This document shows, one piece after another, positions 1 through 12,079 of a stretch of DNA of 64,000 bases. The notes beneath the pieces were generated by a model. The model worked only from the letters and a program-made list of their open reading frames with translations. It made no database searches and was not told the DNA's origin. Source of the DNA: Cladobotryum mycophilum (taxonomy: Eukaryota > Ascomycota > Sordariomycetes > Hypocreales > Hypocreaceae); NCBI GenBank assembly GCA_036429605.1, contig JAVFKD010000002.1, forward strand, positions 3,658,001 through 3,722,000, written 5' to 3'. Within the stretch, counting starts at the first letter, position 1, and each line of letters opens with the position of its first letter. The translations under genes and the position numbers were made by a program.

Positions 1-143
1 TAGACACGGACCGAATCCCGCCCAGTGTCAGACGGATCCTTTTACTAAAGTGATCTTGACTAACACAGTGCTATATCGCCTCATTGGAATTTTATTCTTA
101 CTTTGAAAACAGACTGCCCTCTATCCAGAGTGTTGCAAAGGCC

Positions 144-3100
144 ATGGGTAATAGGCACTCTTCTGGAAAGTGGTGGAAAAAGTTCAAGGGGAGCTCGAGG
201 CTTTCTCGAACACAAAGAAACTCTCACGACATCGATACAACCTCGCCAGGCAACCTGCTACAAGGCATCACCGACGATGATACGAATGAGTCCTCTTCTA
301 CTGCAGCAGCAGCACCCCCTGTGACAGGTAACCGAGTCGAGGATGCTGCAGAAGACATGGTCAACAATGGGTCTTTGTGGGATAGAGCGTACAATGGTCT
401 TAAAGACTGTGAGCCTGATCTAATTACTGAGTATGAGAAACTTTTATCTCGAGTACTTGGTGGTGAGTTTCTGAGCCAGCCTGACTTATGGTATTTAAAT
501 TAACATAAAGAAAAACCAGTTCAAGCAACGAAACCAACAACCCCGACCGAAATTGAAGATACCAACGAAGTTGAGAATCAGATCCCTGCGCATGACGTGA
601 TTGCGCGTCAAAAGAAACTCAAGATAATAACGGAGCTCGGCCTAGAGCACGTAAAGAACAAGGAGGTCAATGTGACATTATTAGGACATGACATAAACCT
701 GGAAAATGTCATGGCCAATGTGGCGGGGGTTGTGGAATGGGCCGAGGATTACGTCAAGGATGCGATTAAGGACCTTCCTTACGCGCCCATCGTTATGGCA
801 GGCGTCTCTCTGATCCTTCCGCTCCTAAAAAATCCGGTTGCCGCCAAAGAAGCCAATCGTGAAGGGTTCACATACGTCACCTCTAGGATACGCTACTACG
901 GGGAGATGGAATCACTTCTGTTGCCTCAGTACATGAAGGCTGGCGTCACGACTAACCTTACTAAGGATGTCATCGAGCTATATGAGCTCATTATTAGCTT
1001 CCAAGTGCATAGCGTTATCCGCTTCTACCGCAGCGGTACCAAGAACTTCTTTAGAGGGGCTGTGAATTACGACGACTGGGCCAATAAAGTCAAAGATATC
1101 AAGAACCGTGAAAAGGAACTTGGGTTAAAGTTTCATGAGGTTATGAATGCCACAAGCCTGCAAAAGTTGGAGAAGCTCGCTCAGAATGCGGATGAGTCGC
1201 GCGAGAAACTCGATGCTATTCTTAATGAAATAAAGGAACTCACTCGACATCGCTCGGGAAGGGCTAAGTCTGGCGCAGAGGATGGATCGATATCTGTCAA
1301 ATACTGAGGGACCGTGTCTGTATCAGAGGTTCTACGGGCCACAAACCCCCTTGACGATAAGACCCGTATTGAGAAGGATAAGGGTGGCCTCCTTGAAGGC
1401 TCGTGTTCCTGGGTCATCAACCACACTGATTTTCAAAAACTCCGTGGCGGCGGTAGTAACGCACAAGTTCGGTTGCTCTGGATCAGAGGAGACCCAGGCA
1501 AAGGCAAGACGATGCTGGTCTGTGGCATTATCGACAAGTTGAACGAATCAATTGAGCACACCGACAACATCGCGTTCTTCTTCTTCCAGGAGGTAGATGA
1601 CCGCATTAATAATGCCACGGCGGTATTGCGAGGGCTGATTTCTATGCTTATTAAGCAGCGACCGTCACTCATCTGCTCATGTTCAAACAACGTTATGATG
1701 ACGATGGAAAGAAGTGTTTTGAAGGCCCTAATGCATGGGTGGCGTTATCGAAGACGTTTACAAATATTTGCAATGACCCAAACCTACAAAATACCTATTT
1801 GCTTATTGACGCGCTTGACGAATGTACTACAGACTTGGACAAGCTTCTTGATCTAATTGTTGAGAAGGCATTAGGATATTCGCGCATCAGGTGGATCCTC
1901 TCTAGCCGCAACTGGCCGGACATCGAAAAGGGGCTTCATGAGGCGACACAGCAGGTGCAGCTGCGTCTTGAGCTGAACGAGGAATCAGTTTCAGCGTCCA
2001 TTACACGATACGTTCAGTCCAAGGTAGAATCGGTTGGCAAAGCGAAACGAATACGACCATGGCACACGAGAAGCTGTCCAACAGTCTCTGTTATTGAACG
2101 CAAATGGCACCTTTCTCTGGGTCGCGTTGGTCTGTAAAGAACTCGCTAATATCTCGGCATGGGAGGTTGAACAAGTCTTAACATCGTTTCCGGCTGGACT
2201 TGATGGTCTCTATAAACGGATGATGGATCAAATTCGCAAGTCAAGGTATGCTAAACTCTGTATAAGTATACTGGCTGTCGTCTCAGTTGTACACCGACCA
2301 ATCTCATTGAGTGAGCTAGAGACATTGGTAGAGATGCCCCCTCGAAGTTCCGGCAATGATAAAGCACTAAAGGAGATAGTGGGCCATTGCGGATCTTTTC
2401 TGACACTTCAAGAACGCACCGTCTCTTTTGTTCACCAGTCAGCCAAGGACTTTTTGCTTGAAAAGGCTTGCCATGAGATCTTTCCGTCTGGACAAGAAAA
2501 AGTGCATCATGACATCTTCTCACGATCCCTACGAGCCTTATCTGCAACACTACGACGCGATATATACAGTTTAGGCGCTCCTGGATATCACATCGATCAA
2601 GTCCGACAACCCGATCCAGATCCCCTAGTCGCAGTACGGTACTCATGCGTCTACTGGATTGACCATCTCCACGCCTGTAGCCCTAGCGAGAACACAAAGG
2701 ATGACCTGAAAGAGGGTGGCTTAATTTATGAATTCCTGCGCCATCATTTTCTCCACTGGCTAGAGGCCTTGAGTCTTCTACATGGCATATCAAAAGGCAT
2801 TCTTTCAATAGCAAGGCTCAGGGACCTACTTGGGGTTAGTTTCTATCTAACCGAATTGATTTCTAACATAAACTAACCAGAGCAGGAACAAATACCTGAA
2901 AGCCAAGTCTTAAGTTTAGTACAAGATGCAATGCGATTTATTTTTCGACATGGATGGGTGATCGAGCACACGCCACTCCAAGCATACGTGTCTGCACTTA
3001 TCTTTAGTCCTGAGCAGAGTAAACTACGGACAATATTCAAGGACGAAGAGCCGCCATGGATACTATCAAAGCCAGTTATGGAAGTGGACTGGGACGCCTG

Positions 3101-5050
3101 TCTGCAGACTCTTGAGGGCCATAATAATTCGGTATACTCAGTTGTGTTCTCGCCTGATGGCCAGCGGCTCGCCTCAGGTTCAGGCGATAACACAGTCAAA
3201 ATCTGGGATACAAACTCAGGCGCCTGTCTGCAGACTCTTGAGGGCCATAATGATTCGGTAAAGTCAGTTGTGTTCTCGCCTGATGGCCAGCGGCTCGCCT
3301 CAGGTTCTTACGATAAGACAGTCAAAATCTGGGATACAAACTCAGGCGCCTGTCTGCAGACTCTTGAGGGCCATAATATTCGGTAAACTCAGTTGTGTTC
3401 TCGCCTGATGGCCAGCGGCTCGCCTCAGGTTCAGACGATAACACAGTCAAAATCTGGGATACAAACTCAGGCGCCTGTCTGCAGACTCTTGAGGGCCATA
3501 ATGATTCGGTATACTCAGTTGTGTTCTCGCCTGATGGCCAGCGGCTCGCCTCAGGTTCAGGCGATAACACAGTCAAAATCTGGGATACAAACTCAGGCGC
3601 CTGTCTGCAGACTCTTGAGGGCCATAATGATTCGGTAAACTCAGTTGTGTTCTCGCCTGATGGCCAGCGGCTCGCCTCAGGTTCAGGCGATAAGACAGTC
3701 AAAATCTGGGATACAAACTCAGGCGCCTGTCTGCAGACTCTTGAGGGCCATAATTATTCGGTAAAGTCAGTTGTGTTCTCGCCTGATGGCCAGCGGCTCG
3801 CCTCAGGTTCAGGCGATAAGACAGTCAAAATCTGGGATACAAACTCAGGCGCCTGTCTGCAGACTCTTGAGGGCCATAATGATTCGGTAAACTCAGTTGT
3901 GTTCTCGCCTGATGGCCAGCGGCTCGCCTCAGGTTCAGTGGATAAGACAGTCAAAATCTGGGATACAAACTCAGGCGCCTGTCTGCAGACTCTTGAGGGC
4001 CATAATTATTCGGTAAACTCAGTTGTGTTCTCGCCTAATGGCCAGCGGCTCGCCTCAGGTTCTTTGGATAAGACAGTCAAAATCTGGGATACAAACTCAG
4101 GCGCCTGTCTGCAGACTCTTGAGGGCCATAATTATTCGGTAAAGTCAGTTGTGTTCTCGCCTGATGGCCAGCGGCTCGCCTCAGGTTCAGGCGATAAGAC
4201 AGTCAAAATCTGGGATACAAACTCAGGCGCCTGTCTGCAGACTCTTGAGGGCCATAATTATTCGGTAAACTCAGTTGTGTTCTCGCCTGATGGCCAGCGG
4301 CTCGCCTCAGGTTCTTTGGATAGCACAGTCAAAATCTGGGATACAAACTCAGGCGCCTGTCTGCAGACTCTTGAGGGCCATAATTATTCGGTAAAGTCAG
4401 TTGTGTTCTCGCCTGATGGCCAGCGGCTCGCCTCAGGTTCTTGGGATAACACAGTCAAAATCTGGGATACAAACTCAGGCGCCTGTCTGCAGACTCTTGA
4501 GGGCCATAATTATTCGGTAAACTCAGTTGTGTTCTCGCCTGATGGCCAGCGGCTCGCCTCAGGTTCTTTGGATAACACAGTCAAAATCTGGGATACAAAC
4601 TCAGGCGCCTGTCTGCAGACTCTTGAGGGCCATAATGATTCGGTAAACTCAGTTGTGTTCTCGCCTGATGGCCAGCGGCTCGCCTCAGGTTCAGGCGATA
4701 ACACAGTCAAAATCTGGGATACAAACTCAGGCGCCTGTCTGCAGACTATATATATTGGTCAGTCTATCAAATACCTGAAATTCGATCCAATAGATAACTC
4801 ACGTCTTACTACCGAGTTTGGAGTTCTAAGAATAGATATGTCTGTCACAGAGATATCAGCTGAAATGTCTTCACGAGATGTGGACATCTGTGGCTATGGC
4901 ATAAGTTCTGATGGTACATGGATCACAAAAGAAAACCTGCCTCTAGTATGGTTGCCTCCAGAGTATCGATCAAGGGTATCAGCTGTGTTTGGAACCACAG
5001 TTGCCATTGGGTGCGTATCAAACCGGGTATTGGTAATGCGGTTTTCATAG
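144..5050 (+). pseudogene. NACHT-WD40 NOD-like receptor (NWD type), frame-interrupted
   Basis: Fungal NLRs of this type are STAND NTPases that sense ligands through a WD40 propeller and act in heterokaryon incompatibility or innate immunity. Seen: start ATG at 144 in a strong context; an NWD-type N-terminal segment (LWDRAYNGL, EYEKLLS); introns 463-510 (GTGAGT..AAG) and 2835-2885 (GTTAGT..CAG), both keeping frame; P-loop GDPGKGKT near 1488-1511; Walker B LLIDALDEC near 1801-1825; then WD repeats and a unique C-terminus ending at 5050. Four disabling changes remain: an in-frame TGA at 1305-1307, frame changes near 1672 and near 2035, and a 1-nt loss in WD repeat 3 near 3378. Without them the product would be about 1,600 residues. 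Upstream TTG codons are not likely starts. Identity is secure; whether it is a true pseudogene or carries sequencing errors is open. Confidence 0.85.
3096..4732 (+). repeat. 13 tandem 126-bp WD40 repeats, near identical
   Basis: Thirteen 42-codon units, each starting near a CTGTCTGCAG motif, follow one another; the third is 125 bp because one base is missing. Units are almost identical in DNA. Differences concentrate at the codon after GHN (N, D or Y), the codon before the next S (Y, K or N) and two or three codons after ASGS (GDN, YDK, DDN, VDK, LDK, LDS, WDN and others). This is the known pattern of concerted evolution with diversified surface residues in high-identity WD repeats of fungal NLRs. 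A partial fourteenth unit starts at 4733. Confidence 0.95.
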
Positions 5051-5233
5051 GTTAGGCTAGCTAGGAATGAAATCGATTCTGTTTCTATTTAGTGTCGTTT
5101 AGGAAATGTTATTCTCAGAGGGTCTCGTTCACGAGTCGCTTCGAAGAAAACAACATAACCTCCGAAGCATATAGATAAATGCATATCCAAAGCCGTAATA
5201 TTAGCAGGTGAGGGTGCTTAAGAACTAATTAGC

Positions 5234-5392
5234 CTAACATATTTCGTTATTCCAAAGAATGAATATACTTTTCAGACGGGATGGCTCGTATGCCTCTTCA
5301 GCCTGCTCTCGGGGCATGATAGCGTACCCCAGTTTGAGTGCGGCGGCTACCCACGCTCTTACTTGTTCCCACTCAAATTGAGTTTCAGGCAT
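5234..5392 (-). CDS. possible 52-residue small protein
   Basis: An ATG-to-stop frame of 53 codons (MPETQFEWEQ... to ...LWNNEIC) with ordinary amino-acid composition lies downstream of the NLR on the opposite strand. It contains a possible GTAAGA donor, so it could equally be the first exon of a decayed gene. No family is recognised. Little supports expression. Confidence 0.28.
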   Translation of the reverse strand: MPETQFEWEQVRAWVAAALKLGYAIMPREQAEEAYEPSRLKSIFILWNNEIC

Positions 5393-5559
5393 GGTATAAA
5401 GAATATTCGTAAATGGTGTGACAGACAGAAATGAATGATTGCAACGGTCATGTTCAAACGAGGGGGGCGAATACGGTTTCTTATTTACTTTTACTACCTT
5501 TTCAGAGCGCTACGGCTCCCGCGATACACTGTTAACCCCATCTTGACCACCTGCACTTT

Positions 5560-6130
5560 CATCCCATTCCGATATCCCATTTAATTGCACATCCCACTAC
5601 AGACACACCATCCATCCCATCGCCTTCAGTCACCCATTTTACCATCCTATTCTATCCCGATCTCACTCCTGATCCCACACTCACCGCTCATCCTAGCCAC
5701 CAATAAATCAGCATCCCATTTTACACCTGCCGGCCACTCATTTTACTGTCCCATCTTTGCGCCAACCCCGTTACCAATCATATCACCCCGTGTTCACCAT
5801 TCATTGGATCATCCTGATTTCGCTAGTTACTTATCCTATTTAATATCATGCCATTTACACTATCATTCAGCCACTCATTTTACTAACCTATTTTGCCCTC
5901 AATCCTCTGCTCTCTCACGGCCTGCTGCTAATCAAATTATCCCATGTCCACGGCATAATAATCCCATTTCACCACCGTCTTGTCCCCGCCACTAATCCTA
6001 CCTCCAGTCATTAATTTCACGGACCCATTTCGCTTTCCCATTTCCACCACAATACCGTCTCTCCGCCTCCTTTCCCATTATCCCACATCTGCCACAAGTT
6101 CAATTCATTATCCCATTTGCATGCTTTAAT
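5560..6130 (+). repeat. pyrimidine-rich degenerate CCCATTTT repeat tract
   Basis: The plus strand is strongly C/T/A-rich and repeats short words such as CATCCCATTT, CCCATTTT and CCACTCATTTTAC at irregular spacing. The open frame across it is low-complexity and not credible as a gene. A similar tract in the opposite orientation lies at about 62980-63320, and a regular relative (14-bp unit) at 40140-40740. The preceding stretch 5051-5559 shows no other gene than the small frame noted separately. Confidence 0.55.
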
Positions 6131-6402
6131 GCAACACAGTAGGAATACAATCTTCCTTGTCCTGCCCCACCCTGTCTACCCAGGGGGTCCTGTTTCCTTT
6201 ACAATGACAACGTACTTTTCTGTGCTATTGCTGCGTTTATGGGGCGTTAATTTTTGTTCACCTTGTATGCATTGTGGCGACGACGCAACACGACGGTCTG
6301 TTCAGGATCTACGCTAACAATATATCTCGGATCTAAACGATCTTGGCCTTGATAAACGTATATGCCTAGTCATCTTGCAGGGAGCAGGGCTAGGTAGCTG
6401 CG

Positions 6403-6503
6403 GAACAGGCAAGTGGTGGAAAAAACACAGGTCTGGGTCGACGCCTTTTCACTGCAGGTTCAGTGATTAATGGCCCGTGTTTTTTTCCACTGCTTGCCTG
6501 GTT
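6403..6503. repeat. inverted repeat, about 26-bp arms (MITE-like)
   Basis: Arms at about 6403-6428 and 6477-6503 are near-perfect inverted complements (GGCAAGTGGTGGAAAAAAC against its complement with two mismatches and one extra A), separated by about 50 bp. This could be a solo hairpin of a small transposable element. No coding capacity is seen. The surrounding 6130-7040 holds no credible gene. Confidence 0.55.
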
Positions 6504-7044
6504 CACTCATCCCTGGCAAGGCATGCGGGGTCAAAAAGGTGCGCCTCGCTAATCTATGTTAGATGGCGGTTGTGGTAGGTTTGGCTATTCCTACCCTTTT
6601 TTATATCCCCCGCAAGCGTACAACGAGAAAACCCTGGCCACTCTGGCGTTACCGTGCGAGTGACGTACACTGCTGTAACGAATAAGCGCCGCTAAATAAC
6701 TGCCCCTTGATGGATCCGACATAAACGTGCTTAATTTGGCACTGTTGAGGTTTTGGGACTGTGATAGCTTCACGGGAACCGAACCCACTTCCAGGTTGCA
6801 AATGCACACATGTTTCTTCCTGTATATAGCTTACGAATCGATGGTATTCTTATAATAATTACATTATAGCCAATCATCTAGGAACAAAGGGAGAATATTA
6901 AACACGTCTTCGAATAAACTATCCTATCGAGATAAAAAGTAAACTAATATCATTCTATAACCTTATCCATTAAATAAGAACCAGCTTAGCACAATGCGCA
7001 AAATTCACATAGCCTCATTGTCTTCTCTCCCAAATCCTCGCGCG

Positions 7045-7938
7045 TTAGGAGTCGTGTTTCTTGTATAAATCGTCGATTAATAGTTTCGAGGCCTCCATAG
7101 CGATATTAAGAAGACGGTTTGTTTTTTGAGGAATGTTAATGGTGGTTTTTGTGGACATTTGTGATGTCGAAATCTCGAGTTGCAAAGACTGAAGATCGGG
7201 GTTTTTTAAGGCAGAATTTGCAAGTTCAATAGAGCAAATCATGGCCTGCAGACTGTAATCAATGAATTGCAAGGGCGGAGTCGAGTATGAGGTATTGGTA
7301 ACAGAGAGTATGGTTTTAATCGTAATCTGCGCTGTATGAATCGTACTTTTCAAGACCCCGATAGGTAATTGTATGGTATGGAACGTTTGGTTGAAATATT
7401 CGATACAGTCTTGCAACACGAGGCTCATTCCATATAAGATATTTGCCATTCTTCTTACGGCCTGGATTATCATATCCGAAAGTAACACGTGAGTTCGACA
7501 ATACTTGTTTGGTAATGCAAGCGGCGACGCAAGAAGCCGTCGTTTTCTCTTGCGACCATTCTCGGTATCGAACAGATATTCGTCTTCGTCGGTAGAAGAT
7601 GTATCAGAGTCATCAGAAGAGGTATTGTTATCACTGCTCTGATATTTGTCTAATATACGTAATATTAGCCCAAAGTCACCTGGAGTGAGCCTATAGATAA
7701 GCAATGGCTACGAGCTACGCGTACCTTGCGTTTCCTGTGACGTGGATGCTGGAGTCGCTGGGAATGAAGCGTTGGTGTTCGGCGGTCGGGAGGTAGTTGG
7801 AGTGACAGGGGGAGAAGAGATGGAAATCGGGGTGGGAGAGGTCGGGGTGGGAGAGGTCGTGGTGGTAGATATCGAATCATCGAGGGTTGAAAGAAGAGAG
7901 CTTGGAACAACAGATGAATCCGTCTCAAGGCACACCAT
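7045..7938 (-). CDS. hypothetical protein with Ser/Thr/Pro-rich N-terminus
   Basis: Two exons, 7938-7725 and 7679-7045, joined by a 45-nt intron (GTACGC donor, CTCAC branch point, CAG acceptor) that removes an in-frame TAG. The start ATG at 7938 (MVCLETD) has a good context; the longer frame upstream needs a TTG start. Residues about 20-70 are low-complexity Ser/Thr/Pro. An acidic Ser/Asp stretch (SSDDSDTSS) is followed by a basic GRKRKRR, a possible nuclear signal. The C-terminal 150 residues look helical and have many Ile/Leu. I do not recognise a family; a regulatory or nuclear role is only inferred from the basic and acidic stretches. Confidence 0.6.
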
Positions 7939-8206
7939 GGCTGGTACTTGAGGTTCGCTGATGGATAGAAGTCTGATGGAGTTGATAGAAAGAGGTAAAG
8001 TAGGGCTCACAAGGCCGAGAAGAAGAATCGAGGTTGGAGGCAATCTGAAGAAGAACGAAGGTGTCAAGGAGGGGGAGGGGAGGGGGGCAACGGATTATAA
8101 AGCTGGTACCAGGTAGCTAGAGTGGGGTATTCCTCGTCATGTTATGATTCAAAAGGCACTAGTAATCCTGAAATAACATACATTTGTACCACTATTTGTA
8201 ACGTTA

Positions 8207-9018
8207 TTATGCAACTAACTCGTCAATACGGAAGACTCTCTCTCGTCGAGATTCCAGCTCTGGGGATGTACACTTAGGTGGCTGTTCACTAGTATGCTTT
8301 GCGGCGTGTCGAGTCAGATCGTTTTTCTGGCTAAAGCCTTTATTGCAATCCGGAAAAGTGCATTTAAACGGCCGATCACCGGTATGCTTTGTGGCGTGTC
8401 GAGTTAGATCGCTTTTTTGGCTAAAGCCCTTATTGCAATTCGGAAAAGTACATTTAAACGGCCGATCACCAGTATGCGTTGCGGCGTGTCGAGTGAGATC
8501 GCTTTTTCGGTTAAAGCCTCTATTGCAACCCGGAACAGGACATTTCAACAGCCAGTTACCGGTATGCATACTGGTATGTCGAGTTAGACTGGACTTCGCC
8601 GAGAAAGCCATTAAACAACCCGGAAAAGTACACTTAAACGGCCGTTTACCAGTATGTATTCTGGTGTGTCGAGTTAGACTGTCTTTTCCGCTCAAGACCC
8701 TTTGACAACCTGGAAAAGGACACTGAACCAGTAGTCCCCCGGTATGCCTTTTGGCGTGTCGAGTTAGATCGCTTTTTCGGCCAAAGCCTTTATTGCAATC
8801 CAGAACAGTACACTTAAACGGCCGGTCATCGGTATGTGTTCTGATGTGTTGAGTTAACTTTCCCTCTGCCATAAAGGCCTACTGTAGATATTAGCAAGAC
8901 TACACGTGCTCTAGACTTTCACGGCTTCTCTTACCTCCAAGCATGTCTTACGCTTGAATAGCCTGTCTTTGTCGACAAATTCCACCGAGCCGCCACTGTT
9001 ACTGGGAGCCAATGCCAT
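8207..9018 (-). CDS. C2H2 zinc-finger protein, six complete fingers
   Basis: Two exons: 9018-8935 (28 codons, MALAPSNSGG...) and 8878-8207, with an intron 8934-8879 (GTAAGA donor, GCTAAT branch). The acceptor must be the second AG of CAGTAG, because the first would give an immediate stop. Product 251 residues. Six canonical fingers of C-X4-C-X3-F-X5-L-X2-H-X3-H type follow each other, many with the linker HTGDRPFKC, so DNA or RNA binding is likely. A further finger spans the splice junction but lacks its first Cys (only TCLEAF...HIRTH is present). Fingers are very similar in DNA at about 90-bp spacing, suggesting recent amplification. Nuclear; target unknown. Confidence 0.85.
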
Positions 9019-9316
9019 CTGTCATTACTATTCGAGTCGTTGTGGTCGGGTAGAGTTTGTGTATACTCAATCTAAAGAGGATAGCGATGCGCCGGAGACA
9101 GGTTATAAATTAATGATAATTTATTTAGTACTGGATAAGAAGTTGGGAAGAGTAATTCAAGATCATCGAGATCAGACGCTTCTATTCATAGCAATTAATA
9201 TCCATCCTAAAACAGTATAACTTTGAACAAATCTCGTCCGCTTCACAACTCCACGCACTAAATGCACAAGGAACACCGCGGGTAGCGCAGGGTACAATAC
9301 CAATCGAGGGGTGGAT

Positions 9317-9334
9317 GTACGGAGTACTCCGTAC
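9317..9334. repeat. perfect 18-bp palindrome
   Basis: GTACGGAGTACTCCGTAC is its own complement. Related half-sites TACGGAGTA and TACTCCGTA recur nearby (about 9645-9677). The region 9019-10062 holds no gene that I can support. Function unknown. Confidence 0.6.
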
Positions 9335-10062
9335 TTATCGGCAATCACAGACTTGGCTCCGATAGACAGAGAACTTGCATATGTACTTCAGCCCAAGCCT
9401 GTCTAGAGTGAGTGCGGCGACGTCCTGCCGCCAGCGGGCCTCTGCGCACTATGACCAGAAAAGCTAGAAGACATGGGTCGTATTGCCTTGGGTCGACAAT
9501 ATCCACTTTGGCCGACGGTGTCTGGGGTGCCCACAGGGTTATGAAGAGTTGGCCCAGATCGTCACGGTGGCGCATCCTCCTGATGGCTGCCGTCTCTTAC
9601 CGACCTGTCAATGTGGCCCTAGCGCGGAGGACAATGCTTCCGGAACTACGGAGTATATCCCTTGCATACTCCGTACAGCTGAGATAATTCCACATAAGCG
9701 AAGCAATAAGCGAGTTCACTTGAAACTTTAGTAATATTCTTAGCGAGAGTTGGTAACGATAACTTGTAATTCCAACTGGAATAGAGAGAGGGATCTGTGA
9801 CTTTTCCGTGTGATTATAGTGTGTATAAAAGGCTATGTACATATGATACCCTTCAATTATACGCCACCCCTGTCATACGTCGAACAAAGCTTTACTTTAT
9901 CCCGGAAATTGACCTTAGTACTTATAAGAATTTTGCCCGGAAGAATTTAGTATGCTTTACTAAAAAAACCTGATGGGCACGCTGTATTTTTGGTAGAGAA
10001 TTCTTGATCATTCAACGGCGACGGAAATATCGAGTATCCTCTAACTACTGTCGGTTTCCTTT

Positions 10063-10626
10063 TTATTGGATGAATGGGGGGATCTTTGGTTGTATTATGG
10101 AGACGCATGTTACTGTTATTCGAGCCGACAGAGCCGTGGCCTGGGGGAATCCTTGTTGCTTCTCCATGGTCCTGGTTTCTGCTTGAAAGTGGCTTTCCGG
10201 GGACCGTATGGCTGAGGGCCTGGGAATATACGCTTTCGCGGGCGGTTTCAGGTCTTGTAGCGGTATATTCGTCTCGCTTGGGGGTGGGGTGGGTGATGGA
10301 GTTCGCAGTAGAGCCTTCGGAGTTGGAGAAGATGAATAACATATAGATTCATAGTCTCCATCATCTCGGGAGCTTTTAGCGGTATGATTTCCGGGTGGCT
10401 GCGGAAATTCTTCTAGCAGAGGGGGCGAACTCTTCGTAGATCCATGGTCTCCCTCATCGCGAGAGGGGGTATCGATTTCTGCGAATAGTTTGTCCCATCC
10501 TAACATAACAGAGTCGCGCTTAGCAACGCGACGTCGATGCTGAAGAAACCATGCAAGAAATGCCAAGATAATGAGAGGGACAAGAATCCCAGATAAGATA
10601 ATGGATACTGCTGCGCGTGTGTCCAT
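10063..10626 (-). CDS. single-pass membrane protein with disordered tail
   Basis: An uninterrupted 187-residue frame begins with ATG at 10626. A hydrophobic segment at residues about 7-27 (AVSIILSGILVPLIILAFLAWF) is followed directly by a basic stop-transfer stretch (QHRRRVAKR), so the long tail should be cytoplasmic. The tail is rich in Ser, Pro and acidic residues (SSSPTPK, TPSPTPPPS). The short extracellular N-terminus suggests a signal-anchor protein, or the 3' exon of a longer surface protein whose 5' exons are not apparent. No family recognised. The upstream stretch 10627-11393 shows no supported gene. Confidence 0.55.
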   Translation of the reverse strand: MDTRAAVSIILSGILVPLIILAFLAWFLQHRRRVAKRDSVMLGWDKLFAEIDTPSRDEGDHGSTKSSPPLLEEFPQPPGNHTAKSSRDDGDYESICYSSSPTPKALLRTPSPTPPPSETNIPLQDLKPPAKAYIPRPSAIRSPESHFQAETRTMEKQQGFPQATALSARITVTCVSIIQPKIPPFIQ

Positions 10627-11393
10627 GATGACTAGAAGGCAATGCTGCAGGAGAGATATGTTGGGATTAATCTGTCATAGACAAGGTATACATAACAGGG
10701 ATATATATACAATAGAAAAAGTAATAGTATTAAATAAATGTTCAAAGACGTTAAAGAGCACGATAATTTTTATCACATGCAGCCCATCCGCAGGGATATG
10801 CAGGGAGCTAAATTATTGTGTCACTGTGCAGTTTGCTGATTCTCGCGTGAACCCCTGCCTCTAAGACTGCAAGCACTTTGGCCGCTTTGCTGCCGTCCTG
10901 CCCACCATGGGCTCCGTATCTTCCGCTCCCAACACGATATTCGTGATATTCTGCGGCGTCACACTCAGTACAATGTCCAAACTACCTTAACAAATGGGTC
11001 GTAAATAAAACCACTACTACTTGTCTAAACTACCAATACCAGAATTGCTGGAGGAGGTAAACTGGCGGCGACGGCTCAGCCACCTCAAGTGGTTGCTGTG
11101 CGAGAGTTTAGATCCTCGCTGCCGTCATTACTGCACGCACGATCCATGGTCGTTGTAGGGTGTATACCCACTGTACGGTTTGCGGTTAGATGGACTTCAC
11201 AGAGGTTCTTCCTGGTATGTTTCCAATCACGCACTTTTCTTTCCGTCTAAGCACCGTGCCACCTACGTTCCCACACGTGGGTAAGATCAGAAACATACAG
11301 GAGAGGGTCCTCACATGGATTGGAGTCATATGGCGAGGCGGCACTTTAGTTACACAACTTCAGGACTATGATTGGAATACCCTCTATATGAAA

Positions 11394-12079
11394 CTACCAT
11401 GAGATATCCGTATAAAAATGAATTATGACCTTGGGATCCATCTTTAGGAGCCAATCTTGAGGATCAAAATCGGGGTCAAAAGTCTTCTTGCATGCATGCT
11501 CAATGGCAGGGATTCTGCCCAGATTACCCCCATACTCCTCATACACGCTCGTAAAGATATCGTATCGGATTTTTGAGGGAGGTCCTACACAACTTATTAG
11601 CTTAGACGGCCGAAATCGAAGAGAAATCTCACCCGTGGCTGTCTCCTTGAAGGCAATGTAACAGCCCAGGTTTATAGCAGTCGTGTGTAGTGGTACCTCG
11701 AACTCACGTATTGACTTTATCATCGCCTTTACGCGAGCACGACCTTCGTCTGTTACGTTACCCTTGATGCAAGTACATTGGAACAGGTCTTGCCATTTAG
11801 CCTTCCCCCTCTGTCTAAATACGCTTTCTTAAAAGTGTGCATTTCGGCATCGCTAAAACCACCTTCTAGTAAATCCATGAGATAAGACCTTCTAAGCTAG
11901 TGAAAACACTTACCTTGATACTTTAGCTCATTTATCCTGGGAAAAGCTTCGGGGTGGATGACATATCCAGTTTGTAGGCTGGCCTCCAGGCAGTACACCT
12001 GAAACGTGGCCCTGAAGTCTAGACTGTGAAAGTCAAATCTTTTGGCATCCTCATTATAGGGGGAAGAATGGGTGTTCAT
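11394..12079 (-). CDS. hypothetical two-exon protein with a frame break at a G run
   Basis: Exon 1 is 12079-11914 (MNTHSSPYNE...), intron 11913-11866 has GTAAGT donor and CTAG acceptor, and exon 2 continues to 11394. The frame holds to about 11810, then moves by one base. A sixth G in the five-G run (plus-strand C run 11805-11809) would restore one continuous reading frame (...LDRGGKAKWQDLF...). Product about 210 residues, with no membrane segment or known motif. I do not recognise the family. The break can be a sequencing undercall or a real slip; codon use looks normal on both sides. Confidence 0.55.

Noticed and set aside
5585..5995. 136-codon open frame on the plus strand
   Set aside because: Low-complexity product of the CCCATTTT-rich tract, no natural composition.
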